DNA from: Bacillus sp. FJAT-18017
Lineage (GTDB): Bacteria > Bacillota > Bacilli > Bacillales > Cytobacillaceae
Reading direction: 5' to 3'
DNA length: 64,000 nucleotides
Assembly: GCF_001278805.1 (NCBI RefSeq)
Contig: NZ_CP012602.1
Location: 4,189,501 to 4,253,500 of the forward strand
A program made the translations under genes and the position numbers. Below, piece after piece: positions 51,395-59,050 of the stretch; positions within the stretch are counted from its first letter, which is position 1; each line of letters begins with the position of its first letter. Under the pieces are notes generated by a model, which was given only the letters and a program-made list of their open reading frames with translations, had not been told where the DNA came from and ran no database searches.

Positions 51395-52109
51395 TCGCCA
51401 AAACCTGCCTTTCTGTTCTTTTGCGAGGGTTATAGTGATTGCTGGTCCGCTTCTCCACATAAGCAACCAATTTTGTCACGAGATAGGTAAGCATCAAGTA
51501 AAGTGCTGCCGCGACCAGGTATGGCTCCCAGAAGCGCTGGTATGCCCCTGCCACAATCTTGCTGGCATAGAGAATATCATTTGCAGCAATGACCGTAACC
51601 AGTGAAGAATCCTTCAGCAAGGCAATAAATTCATTGCCAAGCGGCGGAATCATCCGGCGGAACGCCTGAGGCAATATAATTTTTCGCATCGCTTGATTGT
51701 GAGTCAGCCCCAAGGAACGGGCCGCCTCCATCTGCCCTTTATCAATCGACTGGATACCGGCGCGGATGATTTCAGCGTTGTACGCGGCACAATTAAGGAC
51801 AAGTGCCGTAATCCCTGATACCATATATCCGAACGATTGTCCGAAAACCGCCGGGATGACCGCGAGATGGATAATTAAAATTTGCACGAGCATTGGGGTG
51901 CCCCGGAATAGGTCGACATAAAGCTTCGACGGCCAGTAAATTAGCTTTCGTTTCGATGTCTCACCAAGGCCGATTAGTACTCCTAATACAATGCCCCCAA
52001 TATAACCGCTAACTGTTAAGACAATCGTAACCCAGATACCACGTATGAAAAAGTCACGGTAGTTCCAGATCATGTCCCAGCGAAAATCAAGGATGTCCAA
52101 CTGAAACAC
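51369..52109 (-). CDS. Polar amino-acid ABC transporter permease
   Basis: This 246-residue protein has five helices, the N-terminal [20 protein letters not shown] and the conserved [12 protein letters not shown]. The EAA loop is [20 protein letters not shown], followed by [24 protein letters not shown]. This is the HisM/GlnP family. The start is GTG with GGGAGC. It sits between the binding protein (8-bp gap) and the ATPase. Confidence 0.95.
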   Translation of the reverse strand: MFQLDILDFRWDMIWNYRDFFIRGIWVTIVLTVSGYIGGIVLGVLIGLGETSKRKLIYWPSKLYVDLFRGTPMLVQILIIHLAVIPAVFGQSFGYMVSGITALVLNCAAYNAEIIRAGIQSIDKGQMEAARSLGLTHNQAMRKIILPQAFRRMIPPLGNEFIALLKDSSLVTVIAANDILYASKIVAGAYQRFWEPYLVAAALYLMLTYLVTKLVAYVEKRTSNHYNPRKRTERQVLANDQSGKPA

Positions 52110-52117
52110 GCTCCCGC

Positions 52118-52894
52118 CTATTCAAGTTTTTGTCCAGTAATTTCTTCTAGCTTTCCGTTTTCCTTGATTTTCTTAAGGCCTTCATTTAAAAGATCCAATA
52201 CTTCCTTGTTGCCTTTCTTAACCATGATGCCGTAGAATTCTTTCTCGAAGCTAGGATCTTCAATAACTTTCAGTTTGGCATTTTTATTGTTTTTCAAATA
52301 TTCATAGACAACCGCGTTGTCACCGATAGCGGCTTCCGTTGAACCATTAATGACCTCCTGCATTGCTGCCGGCTGGCTTTCATAAGCGAGAATGTCCGGG
52401 TTGCTTTGACCGAGTGCCTTCTGCGCGGCTTTGTGTCCTGTTGTATTAATTTGTACGGAAACCTTCTTGCCTTTAAGGTCTGCGACTGATTGAACGGCAG
52501 AATCCTCTTTAACAACAATGACAAGGTTAGCCTGATAGTATGGCTCCGTAAAATCATACGTTTCTTTCCGTTCGTCTGTAATCGTAATGCCTGAAACACC
52601 AAAGTCGAGCTCACCATTGGTGATTTGCTGGAATAGCGGCTCCCAGCCAACATTGTTCAATTCGTACTCAAAACCCGCCTCTTCGGCGATGGCCTTAAGC
52701 ACGTCCACATCGATTCCGACGATTTCCCCTTTGTCATTCATCGATTCAAATGGTGCGAAAGCGGCTTCTGTTCCACCAGACAGCTTCTTTTTACCGCCAG
52801 AACCGGATGTAGCTGACTCCTTGGTTCCACACGCAGCCAAAATCAGTGATATTGCCAGCAAAATGGTTAATAGTATTCCTCTCTTTTTGGACAT
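52118..52894 (-). CDS. Amino-acid ABC transporter substrate-binding lipoprotein
   Basis: This 258-residue protein has a lipoprotein signal (LLAISLILAACG, lipobox LAAC). The family-3 binding fold shows FAPFESMNDKGEIVGIDVDV, FGVSGITITDERKETYDFT and PYYQANLVIVVKEDS. The pattern fits basic or polar amino-acid binders (Arg, Gln or His group), and the exact ligand cannot be read. It is the first gene of the operon, with AAGGGGGA before the ATG and a near-consensus promoter containing a CodY-like box. Confidence 0.95.
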   Translation of the reverse strand: MSKKRGILLTILLAISLILAACGTKESATSGSGGKKKLSGGTEAAFAPFESMNDKGEIVGIDVDVLKAIAEEAGFEYELNNVGWEPLFQQITNGELDFGVSGITITDERKETYDFTEPYYQANLVIVVKEDSAVQSVADLKGKKVSVQINTTGHKAAQKALGQSNPDILAYESQPAAMQEVINGSTEAAIGDNAVVYEYLKNNKNAKLKVIEDPSFEKEFYGIMVKKGNKEVLDLLNEGLKKIKENGKLEEITGQKLE

Positions 52895-52951
52895 GAAGAT
52901 CCCCCTTGTTTTCGTATTGTTTCAGTTTATGACATTTTAGTTCATGTTAGA

Positions 52952-52980
52952 ATTATACAAATTTCAGAATATTATTTCAA
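52952..52980 (-). promoter_or_regulatory. Sigma-A promoter with CodY box in the spacer
   Basis: On the minus strand TTGAAA (52980-52975) and TATAAT (52957-52952) are 17 bp apart. The spacer 52959-52973 reads AAATTTCAGAATATT, differing from the CodY consensus AATTTTCWGAAAATT at only two of 15 positions. Binding there would block RNA polymerase, so starvation-induced expression of the amino-acid transporter is predicted. Confidence 0.7.
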
Positions 52981-53164
52981 TGTATAGTATTCGGAATTAT
53001 TAAATTATTTTAAAAATATTTTGGTGTTTTGCAGTTTTCACACCGGAAGATGCACACAGGCCAGGTATGTGTGCGGCACAGCCAATTTGAAAAGCGGTAG
53101 TGAAGGTATTGTGGGAATAATCGGACAGTGCCTGCCACTCCCCGCTTTTTCTTATTTCACGAAT

Positions 53165-53198
53165 AAAAAAAGACAGGTGGTTTCCCCTGTCTTTTTTG
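53165..53198 (-). terminator. Terminator of the DUF1801 gene
   Basis: AAAAAGACAGG pairs with CCTGTCTTTTT around a short loop, with U-runs on both strands. It lies about 50 bp past the stop at 53251. Confidence 0.8.
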
Positions 53199-53250
53199 CC
53201 TTAATATTCCTGAATTTGGTTTGACAGCTGATTTTTCGGAATAAATTCGC

Positions 53251-53673
53251 TTACTGCTCCGGATATGTTTCTTTTAAAAACTTTACAGATTCAGTAATTA
53301 GTTCTTTTAACACATCCGTGTTAATATCAGCGACTTTGTTTATGTACACGCATGCTTTCCCGGATGTATGTTTACCGAATTTTCCAAGCAGTTCATCACG
53401 CTTCGTTTCACCAGGCGCGAAATAGAGGCTGATTTTTGCTTTACGCGGCGAGAAGCCGACGAGTGGTGCATCGCCCTCATGACCAGTTGCGTATTTATAA
53501 TGATACATCCCAAAGCCAATGATGCTCGGGCCCCACATCTTTGCTTCATGACCAGTCGTTTCTGTGAAAATGTCGAGAAGTTTATATGCATCCTCGCGTT
53601 TTTTCATATTGTCGACGGCTTCAATGAATTCAATGACACTGCTATCCGTTTCTTTCGTTTTAAGCTCGTACAC
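53251..53673 (-). CDS. DUF1801 domain-containing protein
   Basis: This 140-residue YdhG/DUF1801 protein has EFIEAVDNMKKREDAYKLLD, the conserved KMWGPSIIGFGMYHYKYATG and KISLYFAPGETKRDELLG, and a late KHTSGKACVYINKVADI. The fold is frataxin-like and the function is unknown. The GTG start follows AAAGGAGG. It is monocistronic. Confidence 0.9.
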   Translation of the reverse strand: MYELKTKETDSSVIEFIEAVDNMKKREDAYKLLDIFTETTGHEAKMWGPSIIGFGMYHYKYATGHEGDAPLVGFSPRKAKISLYFAPGETKRDELLGKFGKHTSGKACVYINKVADINTDVLKELITESVKFLKETYPEQ

Positions 53674-53921
53674 GTGCCCAACCTCCTTTTATTCTTCTCT
53701 TTTCAGATGTATATAGGAATCTATTCCTTCAAAGTAGTTTGATAATACATTTCTTCGACTATTTTATTTATCGATATCGGTCTTTCCTACTGGATGACCT
53801 TCCATTTTTAATTTGAACTTGATAATATGTAACACGATTTTTACACAACTAACCAATCAATAAAGTATTCACATAGAAATTGGACACTCTATACTTAAAA
53901 CATGTTAAAGGAGAATACAAA

Positions 53922-54401
53922 TTGAAAAAGAAATATGAAATCACCTTCCTTAAAACACTGATTGTGTTTGGGATAGCTTTTTTTTTCAATATTTTAAGGA
54001 AACCGCCAATTAAAGACTGGCTGATTGTATTCTTCCTAAAAGGATATATTTCTTCATTCCTGGACGTTATCGTAGTAAAGAAAGGCTACGTGGCCTATCC
54101 TGTAAATCTTTTTAAGGCCTTTAACATAAGTGTTGTTTTCAGCTACCTACTCTATCCTGTTATTTGCGTATATTTTAACAAGGCAACCAAACAGTCGAAT
54201 ATTTTAGTTGTTCTTTTTAAAAATGTACTGTTCACAACCCCAATGGTACTAGCGGAAACATGGCTCGAAAAACACACAAATCTGATCAAATACAAAAAAG
54301 GCTGGAACTGGCGGCATTCATACGCATCCATCTTCGGCACCTTCCTTGCCGTACGAACAATCGCCTACATCATAAACACGATTGCTCGCAAAAAGATTTA
54401 G
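53922..54401 (+). CDS. CBO0543-family membrane protein
   Basis: This 159-residue protein has four or five helices and contains the recurring pattern RKPPIKDWLIVFFLKGYISS. It continues FLDVIVVKKGYVAYPVN and ends with ETWLEKHTNLIKYKKGW, found in many Bacillus membrane proteins of this family. The function is unknown. The TTG at 53922 has AAAGGAG 8 nt upstream, so an earlier TTG at 53880 is not used. Confidence 0.8.
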   Translation: MKKKYEITFLKTLIVFGIAFFFNILRKPPIKDWLIVFFLKGYISSFLDVIVVKKGYVAYPVNLFKAFNISVVFSYLLYPVICVYFNKATKQSNILVVLFKNVLFTTPMVLAETWLEKHTNLIKYKKGWNWRHSYASIFGTFLAVRTIAYIINTIARKKI

Positions 54402-54414
54402 GGGTCTGACCCCT
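54400..54414. repeat. Short palindrome AGGGGTC-T-GACCCCT
   Basis: A perfect 15-bp palindrome lies directly over the stop of the preceding gene, in the 30-bp gap between convergent genes. A simple terminator-like or spacer repeat is likely, but there is no U-run. Confidence 0.4.
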
Positions 54415-54430
54415 ACCCCAATGGGTATTC

Positions 54431-54934
54431 CTATTCATGAAGCCATGTTTCTGCTTTTTGTTTGATTTTTTCTTGGAGGTTTGCGGAATGCATGACGTCA
54501 TTGCTGGCGAGCCTTACGTAGGCGGATGGAAAGAGTTTTTTCAAGGATGAGTAGTAATAGGTCCCGTCCTCTGGTTCCTTGTAATCCGTTACACTATACT
54601 TGTTTCCCTGTTTTTTCAGCTTGATTAATGCGGGCAGGGAATGGCCAGCCTGTCCTTCGCTGCCAGTCGCTTTGTTAAAGCCCTCGTATAGCGACCACAT
54701 ATAGACATGTGTGATTCCGCCCACTTCCCTTGTACCATAAATTTTATGGACTTCAAACTGTTTTTCGGTATCCAAATAGACAGAGGTATATTTTTTCACG
54801 ATGTACTCCGATATCACTTCATGCATTTCTTCCGTAACGTGTGCATCCCCGTTAATAATAGCCCCTTTACTGCTGCCGGTAAGAATTAAAAACGAAAAGA
54901 TAAGGACTAACATTTTTAAACTTATTGCTCTCAC
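54431..54934 (-). CDS. Hypothetical secreted protein
   Basis: This 167-residue protein has an N-terminal signal segment (SLKMLVLIFSFLILTGSSKG). The mature part (about 140 residues) has a helical start (EEMHEVISEYIVKKYTSVY) and a beta-rich centre (ITHVYMWSLYEGFNKATG). It has no cysteines. The GTG start follows GGAGGA. The family is not recognised. The gene lies downstream of an acetyltransferase gene on the same strand. Confidence 0.7.
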   Translation of the reverse strand: MRAISLKMLVLIFSFLILTGSSKGAIINGDAHVTEEMHEVISEYIVKKYTSVYLDTEKQFEVHKIYGTREVGGITHVYMWSLYEGFNKATGSEGQAGHSLPALIKLKKQGNKYSVTDYKEPEDGTYYYSSLKKLFPSAYVRLASNDVMHSANLQEKIKQKAETWLHE

Positions 54935-54970
54935 AGTAACCCATCCTCCTATAGATTTTTGCGGGTCGGT

Positions 54971-55432
54971 TCATATTAGTTGTTTATGTTTAATCATAAC
55001 ATGGCGAGGGTCGCCATTCTGGTCGGCTTCGTTTCGGAGGATTTCATAGCCGTTCCTCAAATAAAAGGAGACTGCCCCGTAATTTATGCCGCTAGCCTGG
55101 AGAACGAGATATCCTGGTGCATCCAGGCCTTGCTCAAAGTGATCGAGCAGCGTTTTTCCGTACCCTTTCCCCCGCAGCTCTTTTGCTACATACATTTGTG
55201 ACAAATAAGCACTAGAATCCTTGTACTGGGCAAGGTAAAACCCGGATACCCCGCCCTCTTCTAAAAGGACATAGGATCGCCACTCCGAATTGAATAAGGC
55301 TTCCTCATACCAAGATAGGATAATATCGTAAAACTCATTATCAAAAACCATATTCCTAAAGTTAATTCTGTAAAGTTCTTTTTGGGCCTGGAGGATTTTC
55401 GGTAAGTATGAGATGTCCAAGGGTGCAATCAT
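54971..55432 (-). CDS. GNAT family N-acetyltransferase
   Basis: This 153-residue GNAT protein has the strand YLSQMYVAKELRGKGYGKTL, containing the R-G-K-G-Y-G acetyl-CoA loop, followed by SGINYGAVSFYLRNGYEIL. The start is ATG with AAAGGAG. The substrate is unknown. It is followed on the same strand by the gene of a secreted protein 36 bp away. Confidence 0.9.
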   Translation of the reverse strand: MIAPLDISYLPKILQAQKELYRINFRNMVFDNEFYDIILSWYEEALFNSEWRSYVLLEEGGVSGFYLAQYKDSSAYLSQMYVAKELRGKGYGKTLLDHFEQGLDAPGYLVLQASGINYGAVSFYLRNGYEILRNEADQNGDPRHVMIKHKQLI

Positions 55433-55494
55433 ATAAGGAATCTCCTTTAACTATGTAGTTTCGTTGTTTGTATGAACCTAGAGTCTGCACGTTG

Positions 55495-55956
55495 TTACAT
55501 TACAACAGGCTGATTCTCCTCTGCAGCTTTTTTAACTCGTTCAACAAATTCGACGACAACCTTATCACTAGAAAATAGCAAGAACAGCTTAACAAACCAC
55601 TTGAGTGGATCATTCGTGGTTGTGTATGTAAACGAAGTCCGGTCCCTATCGAGTTTTTTCAATTCATAAGCTGCGGTAATGTCAAACATGTTTCCTAGAT
55701 TGAAACCAACCTTCAGCCTTTTGTGGTCTGCGGTATTCTTGTATTCCAGGGTCGTCACGTCGTATTCCATGACCCGCTTTCCTTCCTTATACTTTTGGCG
55801 GTAAACGCTCCCTACACCTTCTTCAGTGACCTTAATTGGCGTATTCTCGACCACCTGGGGCATAATTTTTTGCATGTCTTCCAGGGACCCGTTCAGGAAT
55901 GACCAAACATGCTCTATTGGCGCATTAATTTCGATAGATTTTGTCCAGCTTTTCAT
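55495..55956 (-). CDS. SRPBCC family protein
   Basis: This 153-residue START/Bet v1-like (SRPBCC) protein begins KSWTKSIEINAPIEHVWSFL and contains VGSVYRQKYKEGKRVMEYDV. A C-terminal helix (SDKVVVEFVERVKKAAEE) closes the hydrophobic cavity. Such proteins bind lipids or polyketides. The ATG at 55956 follows GAGGTG by about 9 nt. It is divergent from a VOC gene. Confidence 0.88.
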   Translation of the reverse strand: MKSWTKSIEINAPIEHVWSFLNGSLEDMQKIMPQVVENTPIKVTEEGVGSVYRQKYKEGKRVMEYDVTTLEYKNTADHKRLKVGFNLGNMFDITAAYELKKLDRDRTSFTYTTTNDPLKWFVKLFLLFSSDKVVVEFVERVKKAAEENQPVVM

Positions 55957-56046
55957 TGCCATCACCTCTTCTAAAAGTATGATACCATTGGATACAGCTT
56001 GTTAATGTAAGTATAATATATATGTACATCCTGGGAGGGAATTATT

Positions 56047-56409
56047 ATGATAAAACAAATTGCAACAGTTGCTGTGTACGTTGAAGACCAGCAGAGGGCA
56101 AAATCATTTTGGTCCGAAAAAGCCGGCTTTGATATTATTGCCGAACATCCCATGGGGCCAAACGCATTCTGGCTTGAGGTTGCCCCTAAAGGTGCCGAAT
56201 CCCGCCTAGTCATTTATCCAAAATCGATGATGAAGGGTTCAGAATCCATGAAAGCATCGATTGTCTTCCAATGCGACGATATCACATCCACCTATGAAAC
56301 AATGAAAGCGAACGGCGTCGAGTTTCTTGGCGAGCCCCAAACAATGCAATGGGGCACCTTCGTATCCTTCAAGGACGAAGACGATAACGAATATTTATTA
56401 AGGCAATAA
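56047..56409 (+). CDS. VOC family protein
   Basis: This 120-residue single VOC domain begins IKQIATVAVYVEDQQRAKSF and has FWLEVAPKGAESRLVIYP. It ends WGTFVSFKDEDDNEYLLRQ. The FWLEVAP and DDNEYLL strands resemble dioxygenase-like or glyoxalase-like small proteins of Bacillus. The ATG is preceded by GGGAGG. The reaction is unknown. Confidence 0.9.
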   Translation: MIKQIATVAVYVEDQQRAKSFWSEKAGFDIIAEHPMGPNAFWLEVAPKGAESRLVIYPKSMMKGSESMKASIVFQCDDITSTYETMKANGVEFLGEPQTMQWGTFVSFKDEDDNEYLLRQ

Positions 56410-56484
56410 CCGTTATAGCAGCAGGTTCCTGGATGGGCCCGCTGTTTGTTTGTTTCGAATTGTTTCCTGTGATGTGTGGCAGTT

Positions 56485-56514
56485 TGCATAGTTTGCCAAA
56501 TCTTGCACACGCTA
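56485..56514 (+). promoter_or_regulatory. Sigma-G/F-like promoter 1
   Basis: TGCATA (56485-56490), a 17-bp spacer and CACGCTA (56508-56514) compare with the sigma-G consensus TGAATA-N17/18-CATACTA at 5/6 and 5/7 positions. The -10 ends 20 bp before the ATG of the Gly/Asn-rich gene. The neighbouring gene has the same layout. Confidence 0.45.
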
Positions 56515-56534
56515 TTGACGTGGAGGTGATTGAG

Positions 56535-56708
56535 ATGGCAAACGGACAAAATCGCCAGGGCGGCGGACAAGGAAATGGCAATAACGGCCAAAATGGCGGA
56601 CTAATGGATAAGATGCGCCAGGGCTTTGAAAATGTCGTCGACGCAATTACAGGTGACGATGAAAACAAAGGCGGCGGACAAAAGAACCGCAACAACCAAA
56701 ACCGCTAA
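56535..56708 (+). CDS. Small Gly/Asn/Gln-rich protein (57 residues), candidate forespore protein
   Basis: The ATG at 56535 has GGAGGTG 6 nt upstream. The protein opens MANGQNRQGGGQGNGNNGQN, has one helical core (LMDKMRQGFENVVDAIT, then GDDENKGG) and ends with an Asn/Arg-rich tail. It is hydrophilic and lacks Cys. The low-complexity composition, small size, sigma-G/F-like promoter and a tandem partner with a similar start suggest an SASP-like or other spore-core protein. No known family fits. Confidence 0.7.
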   Translation: MANGQNRQGGGQGNGNNGQNGGLMDKMRQGFENVVDAITGDDENKGGGQKNRNNQNR

Positions 56709-56723
56709 GCGGTTTAACAAAAG

Positions 56724-56744
56724 CGCCACTGAGTGGCGTTTTTT
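56724..56744 (+). terminator. Terminator after the first Asn-rich gene
   Basis: CGCCAC-TGA-GTGGCG is followed by TTTTTT, 15 bp past the stop codon. Confidence 0.9.
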
Positions 56745-56747
56745 GTT

Positions 56748-56777
56748 GGAATATTAATTCGGAATTTACACAACCTA
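56748..56777 (+). promoter_or_regulatory. Sigma-G/F-like promoter 2
   Basis: GGAATA (56748-56753), a 17-bp spacer and CAACCTA (56771-56777) match TGAATA / CATACTA at 5/6 and 5/7 positions. The -10 ends 21 bp before the next ATG, the same geometry as promoter 1. Confidence 0.45.
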
Positions 56778-56798
56778 CCAGTATCAGGAGGTGAAGTT

Positions 56799-57005
56799 AT
56801 GGCGAACCAACAGAACAAAGGAAATCAGGACAATCAAGTTGCTGAAGGAATCAAAAATACGGCTGGGGCTGCTTTCCATGCTGCCCACAATGCACTTGAA
56901 ACAACCGAGGATGCAGCAATGAATGCAGTAGATGCTACTGCCAACGCGGTTAACAATACTGCCGAAAACGCACGAAACATGATGAGAAACAACAACGAAC
57001 AGTAA
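56799..57005 (+). CDS. Small Ala/Asn-rich protein (68 residues), candidate forespore protein
   Basis: The ATG at 56799 has AGGAGGTGA upstream. After MANQQNKGNQDNQ the protein forms a long Ala-rich amphipathic helix with spaced Asn, Glu and Thr residues (GIKNTAGAAFHAAHNALET ... ANAVNNTAENARNMM). This is a pattern seen in LEA-like or SASP-like proteins that fold on a partner. The start MANQQN resembles MANGQN of the gene just upstream. The terminator at 57010 follows. No known family is recognised. Confidence 0.72.
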   Translation: MANQQNKGNQDNQVAEGIKNTAGAAFHAAHNALETTEDAAMNAVDATANAVNNTAENARNMMRNNNEQ

Positions 57006-57009
57006 AAGA

Positions 57010-57033
57010 CGCCTTTTAAAGGCGTTTTTTTAT
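57010..57033. terminator. Bidirectional terminator
   Basis: ACGCCTTT-TAAAGGCGT closes a short hairpin with T7 on the plus strand. It sits between the end of the Ala/Asn-rich gene and the convergent lipoprotein gene. Confidence 0.85.
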
Positions 57034-57452
57034 TTATCTTCCAGTTTTTCACCGGTGAAGATTTCGTAAAGCTCAGCTGATTCACTTGCAGGCAGGTGAA
57101 CGTACTTGCTTGAATCGGTTGTCAGTTCTAGCCTGTCATTGCCTGGGCTGATCCAAACCATATAGGCTTGCACTTTCGCATCAACATTATCATATTCGAA
57201 GGCAAACATGTAGTCAGCAGGGCGGACCATGCTGACTTTGGCATTCTCCCAATCTGCTTCATCAAGTATTTCCCTCGCCTTTTTTACTTTTTCGCTTTCA
57301 GATTCTTCTCTAAAGTTCTCATAGGCAGAGTCAATCTCTCCATCTGCGTGCTTAAGAACATCAATCCTTTTTTCCTCCAGGAAGGCTTCCCTGAGGCAAC
57401 CGCCCAGTATTAACAGGAGCATTGTTATGATAGCAGCTTTTCCATATTGCAT
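57030..57452 (-). CDS. Hypothetical lipoprotein
   Basis: This 140-residue protein has a lipoprotein signal (IITMLLLILGGC, lipobox LGGC). A charged helical segment (about 25-70) is followed by a small beta domain (MVRPADYMFAFEYDNVDAKV). No family is recognised. The RBS is AGGAGGG. A DUF4275 gene lies 24 bp upstream on the same strand, so the two may be co-transcribed. Confidence 0.75.
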   Translation of the reverse strand: MQYGKAAIITMLLLILGGCLREAFLEEKRIDVLKHADGEIDSAYENFREESESEKVKKAREILDEADWENAKVSMVRPADYMFAFEYDNVDAKVQAYMVWISPGNDRLELTTDSSKYVHLPASESAELYEIFTGEKLEDK

Positions 57453-57476
57453 ATAATCCCTCCTGCTTTTATAGAC

Positions 57477-57911
57477 TCACTCATTGCTTTTGAAAAAGTA
57501 AGGTCCAAGCCAGCCGGTTTCATGGGTTTTTACATATGTCCAGCTGAAATCCTTATCGACTACATAGACGTCGTATTCATTTTTCAAATCGTCAGCGCTA
57601 AGACGCTTTGCATTTTTTAATATGAGTCCCTCGTCCGAGTTCTGATAAAATACATAGCAGGCATATTTCCGCACAGCATTGAAGGCTTCCTCAGCTGGGC
57701 GGCCTTCCAGGCAAGCTTTTTTTCCATAGCTGAAAACATGCCAGAGAAAGCCGCTTGAATTGCCTTTGTCGTACAAATGAATAGAGCGTTTTTCTTGTAA
57801 GCTTAAATGTCCGGCAAACTGTTCCTCCCAGCGCTTCCGCAGCAGATTCCCCATGTCTTCAGCTTCCTCAACTTCAACATCCTTATAAATTAATCTCGTT
57901 AATAATTCCAT
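57477..57911 (-). CDS. DUF4275 family protein
   Basis: This 144-residue soluble protein matches DUF4275. Its segments are LLRKRWEEQFAGHLSLQEK, LYDKGNSSGFLWHVFSYGK, a central ACYVFYQNSDEGLIL and the end FSWTYVKTHETGWLGPYFF. The function is unknown. The ATG follows GGGGGCATATTTAG. Confidence 0.88.
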   Translation of the reverse strand: MELLTRLIYKDVEVEEAEDMGNLLRKRWEEQFAGHLSLQEKRSIHLYDKGNSSGFLWHVFSYGKKACLEGRPAEEAFNAVRKYACYVFYQNSDEGLILKNAKRLSADDLKNEYDVYVVDKDFSWTYVKTHETGWLGPYFFKSNE

Positions 57912-57975
57912 CTAAATATGCCCCCATTCTGCTTTCCCGAGATGGACCGTGGTTTCTGTCTATCGATATAAGACG

Positions 57976-58497
57976 TCAGTTTACTAACCTATACATGAGG
58001 ACATCATCTACATAAGTGGTTTCATCCATCTTGTATTCTTTGATCTTTCGTCCTTCCTCAATAAAGCCCATGCTTCTGTAAAGAGAGATAGCCCGGTAGT
58101 TTGTTGAAAAAACCGCTAAACAAACTTTTTCAATCATTGGGTTCTGTTCGGCCCAGTCGAGCAGCGCTTTGACGAGCATCTTACCTATGCCAAGATTTCG
58201 GTAGCCGTCCTGGATCACAATTCCCATATAGCCGGTATGTGCCATGCGCTTTCTTTGATGGGCATAAAAGACCACCCAGCCTACCACCTTTCCAGCGGCT
58301 TCGGCAACGATCATAATTTCCCGGTCACTGGCAACGAGCTTCCTCAGACTATCCCTCTGCTCTTCTACCGTTCTTGTAAACTCATCGGAAACAGGCGTAA
58401 GATAGAGTCCTTCTGCGATAACGGATTTATGTATGTTAAGGACTGTTTCCGCATCCTCTAGTTTGGCAGGACGGATGATGATTTTCGGTTCCATCAA
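57976..58497 (-). CDS. GNAT family N-acetyltransferase
   Basis: This 173-residue GNAT protein of the L-amino-acid/ribosomal-protein type has IVIQDGYRNLGIGKMLVKAL, with the acetyl-CoA loop R-N-L-G-I-G. It continues with KVCLAVFSTNYRAISLYRSM. The start is ATG with GGAGGAG. The substrate is unknown. A small membrane-protein gene ends 37 bp upstream. Confidence 0.93.
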   Translation of the reverse strand: MMEPKIIIRPAKLEDAETVLNIHKSVIAEGLYLTPVSDEFTRTVEEQRDSLRKLVASDREIMIVAEAAGKVVGWVVFYAHQRKRMAHTGYMGIVIQDGYRNLGIGKMLVKALLDWAEQNPMIEKVCLAVFSTNYRAISLYRSMGFIEEGRKIKEYKMDETTYVDDVLMYRLVN

Positions 58498-58533
58498 ATA
58501 CTCCTCCAGACTTTCATTTGGAATCTAAAATTA

Positions 58534-58788
58534 TTAAGCTCCCTCTTTCTTGACTTTCGTATCCTTTTTAATACTTTTCGAAAGCATACGTATATCCCAT
58601 AGCTCTTTTTTTATAAAATTTATCATGTATATCAAAACAGTTAAAATCGCTGTAAGCAGCAGGATGATAATGACGCCCAAAAAGAAAGCTTCGTCTCCAC
58701 CTCCGCCACCAAACATTACCCCAATAGCAAACCCTAAAATATTTATGCCGAATAATATCCCCAAAAAAATAGCTATGTATTTCCCCAT
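58534..58788 (-). CDS. Small membrane protein with Gly loop
   Basis: This 84-residue protein has two hydrophobic helices (about 4-26 and 34-58) separated by GGGGGDEAFF. A Lys-rich cytoplasmic tail (SIKKDTKVKKEGA) follows. The family is not recognised. The RBS is AAAGGAG. It lies upstream of the acetyltransferase gene on the same strand. Confidence 0.65.
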   Translation of the reverse strand: MGKYIAIFLGILFGINILGFAIGVMFGGGGGDEAFFLGVIIILLLTAILTVLIYMINFIKKELWDIRMLSKSIKKDTKVKKEGA

Positions 58789-59050
58789 TAAACTTCACTC
58801 CTTTACGTTGTTTAGATGTTTTGAACTCTCTTAAAATGAAGGCAGCGCCTTATAAAAAGTACGTACGCAAAATTGACTGCTCCAAAATCCGGTATCACGC
58901 AGGAAAACAACGAACCAGCCTTCCCCTGAACAATAAAACTGCCTTTACTTTCCTTTATTCAGAAAATAGTGAACTTTCTTCCAAGATACCATGAATTGGA
59001 TTATAATGGAATATGGTACGAAATGTTTTGCTTCCCGGGGGAGGAACGTG

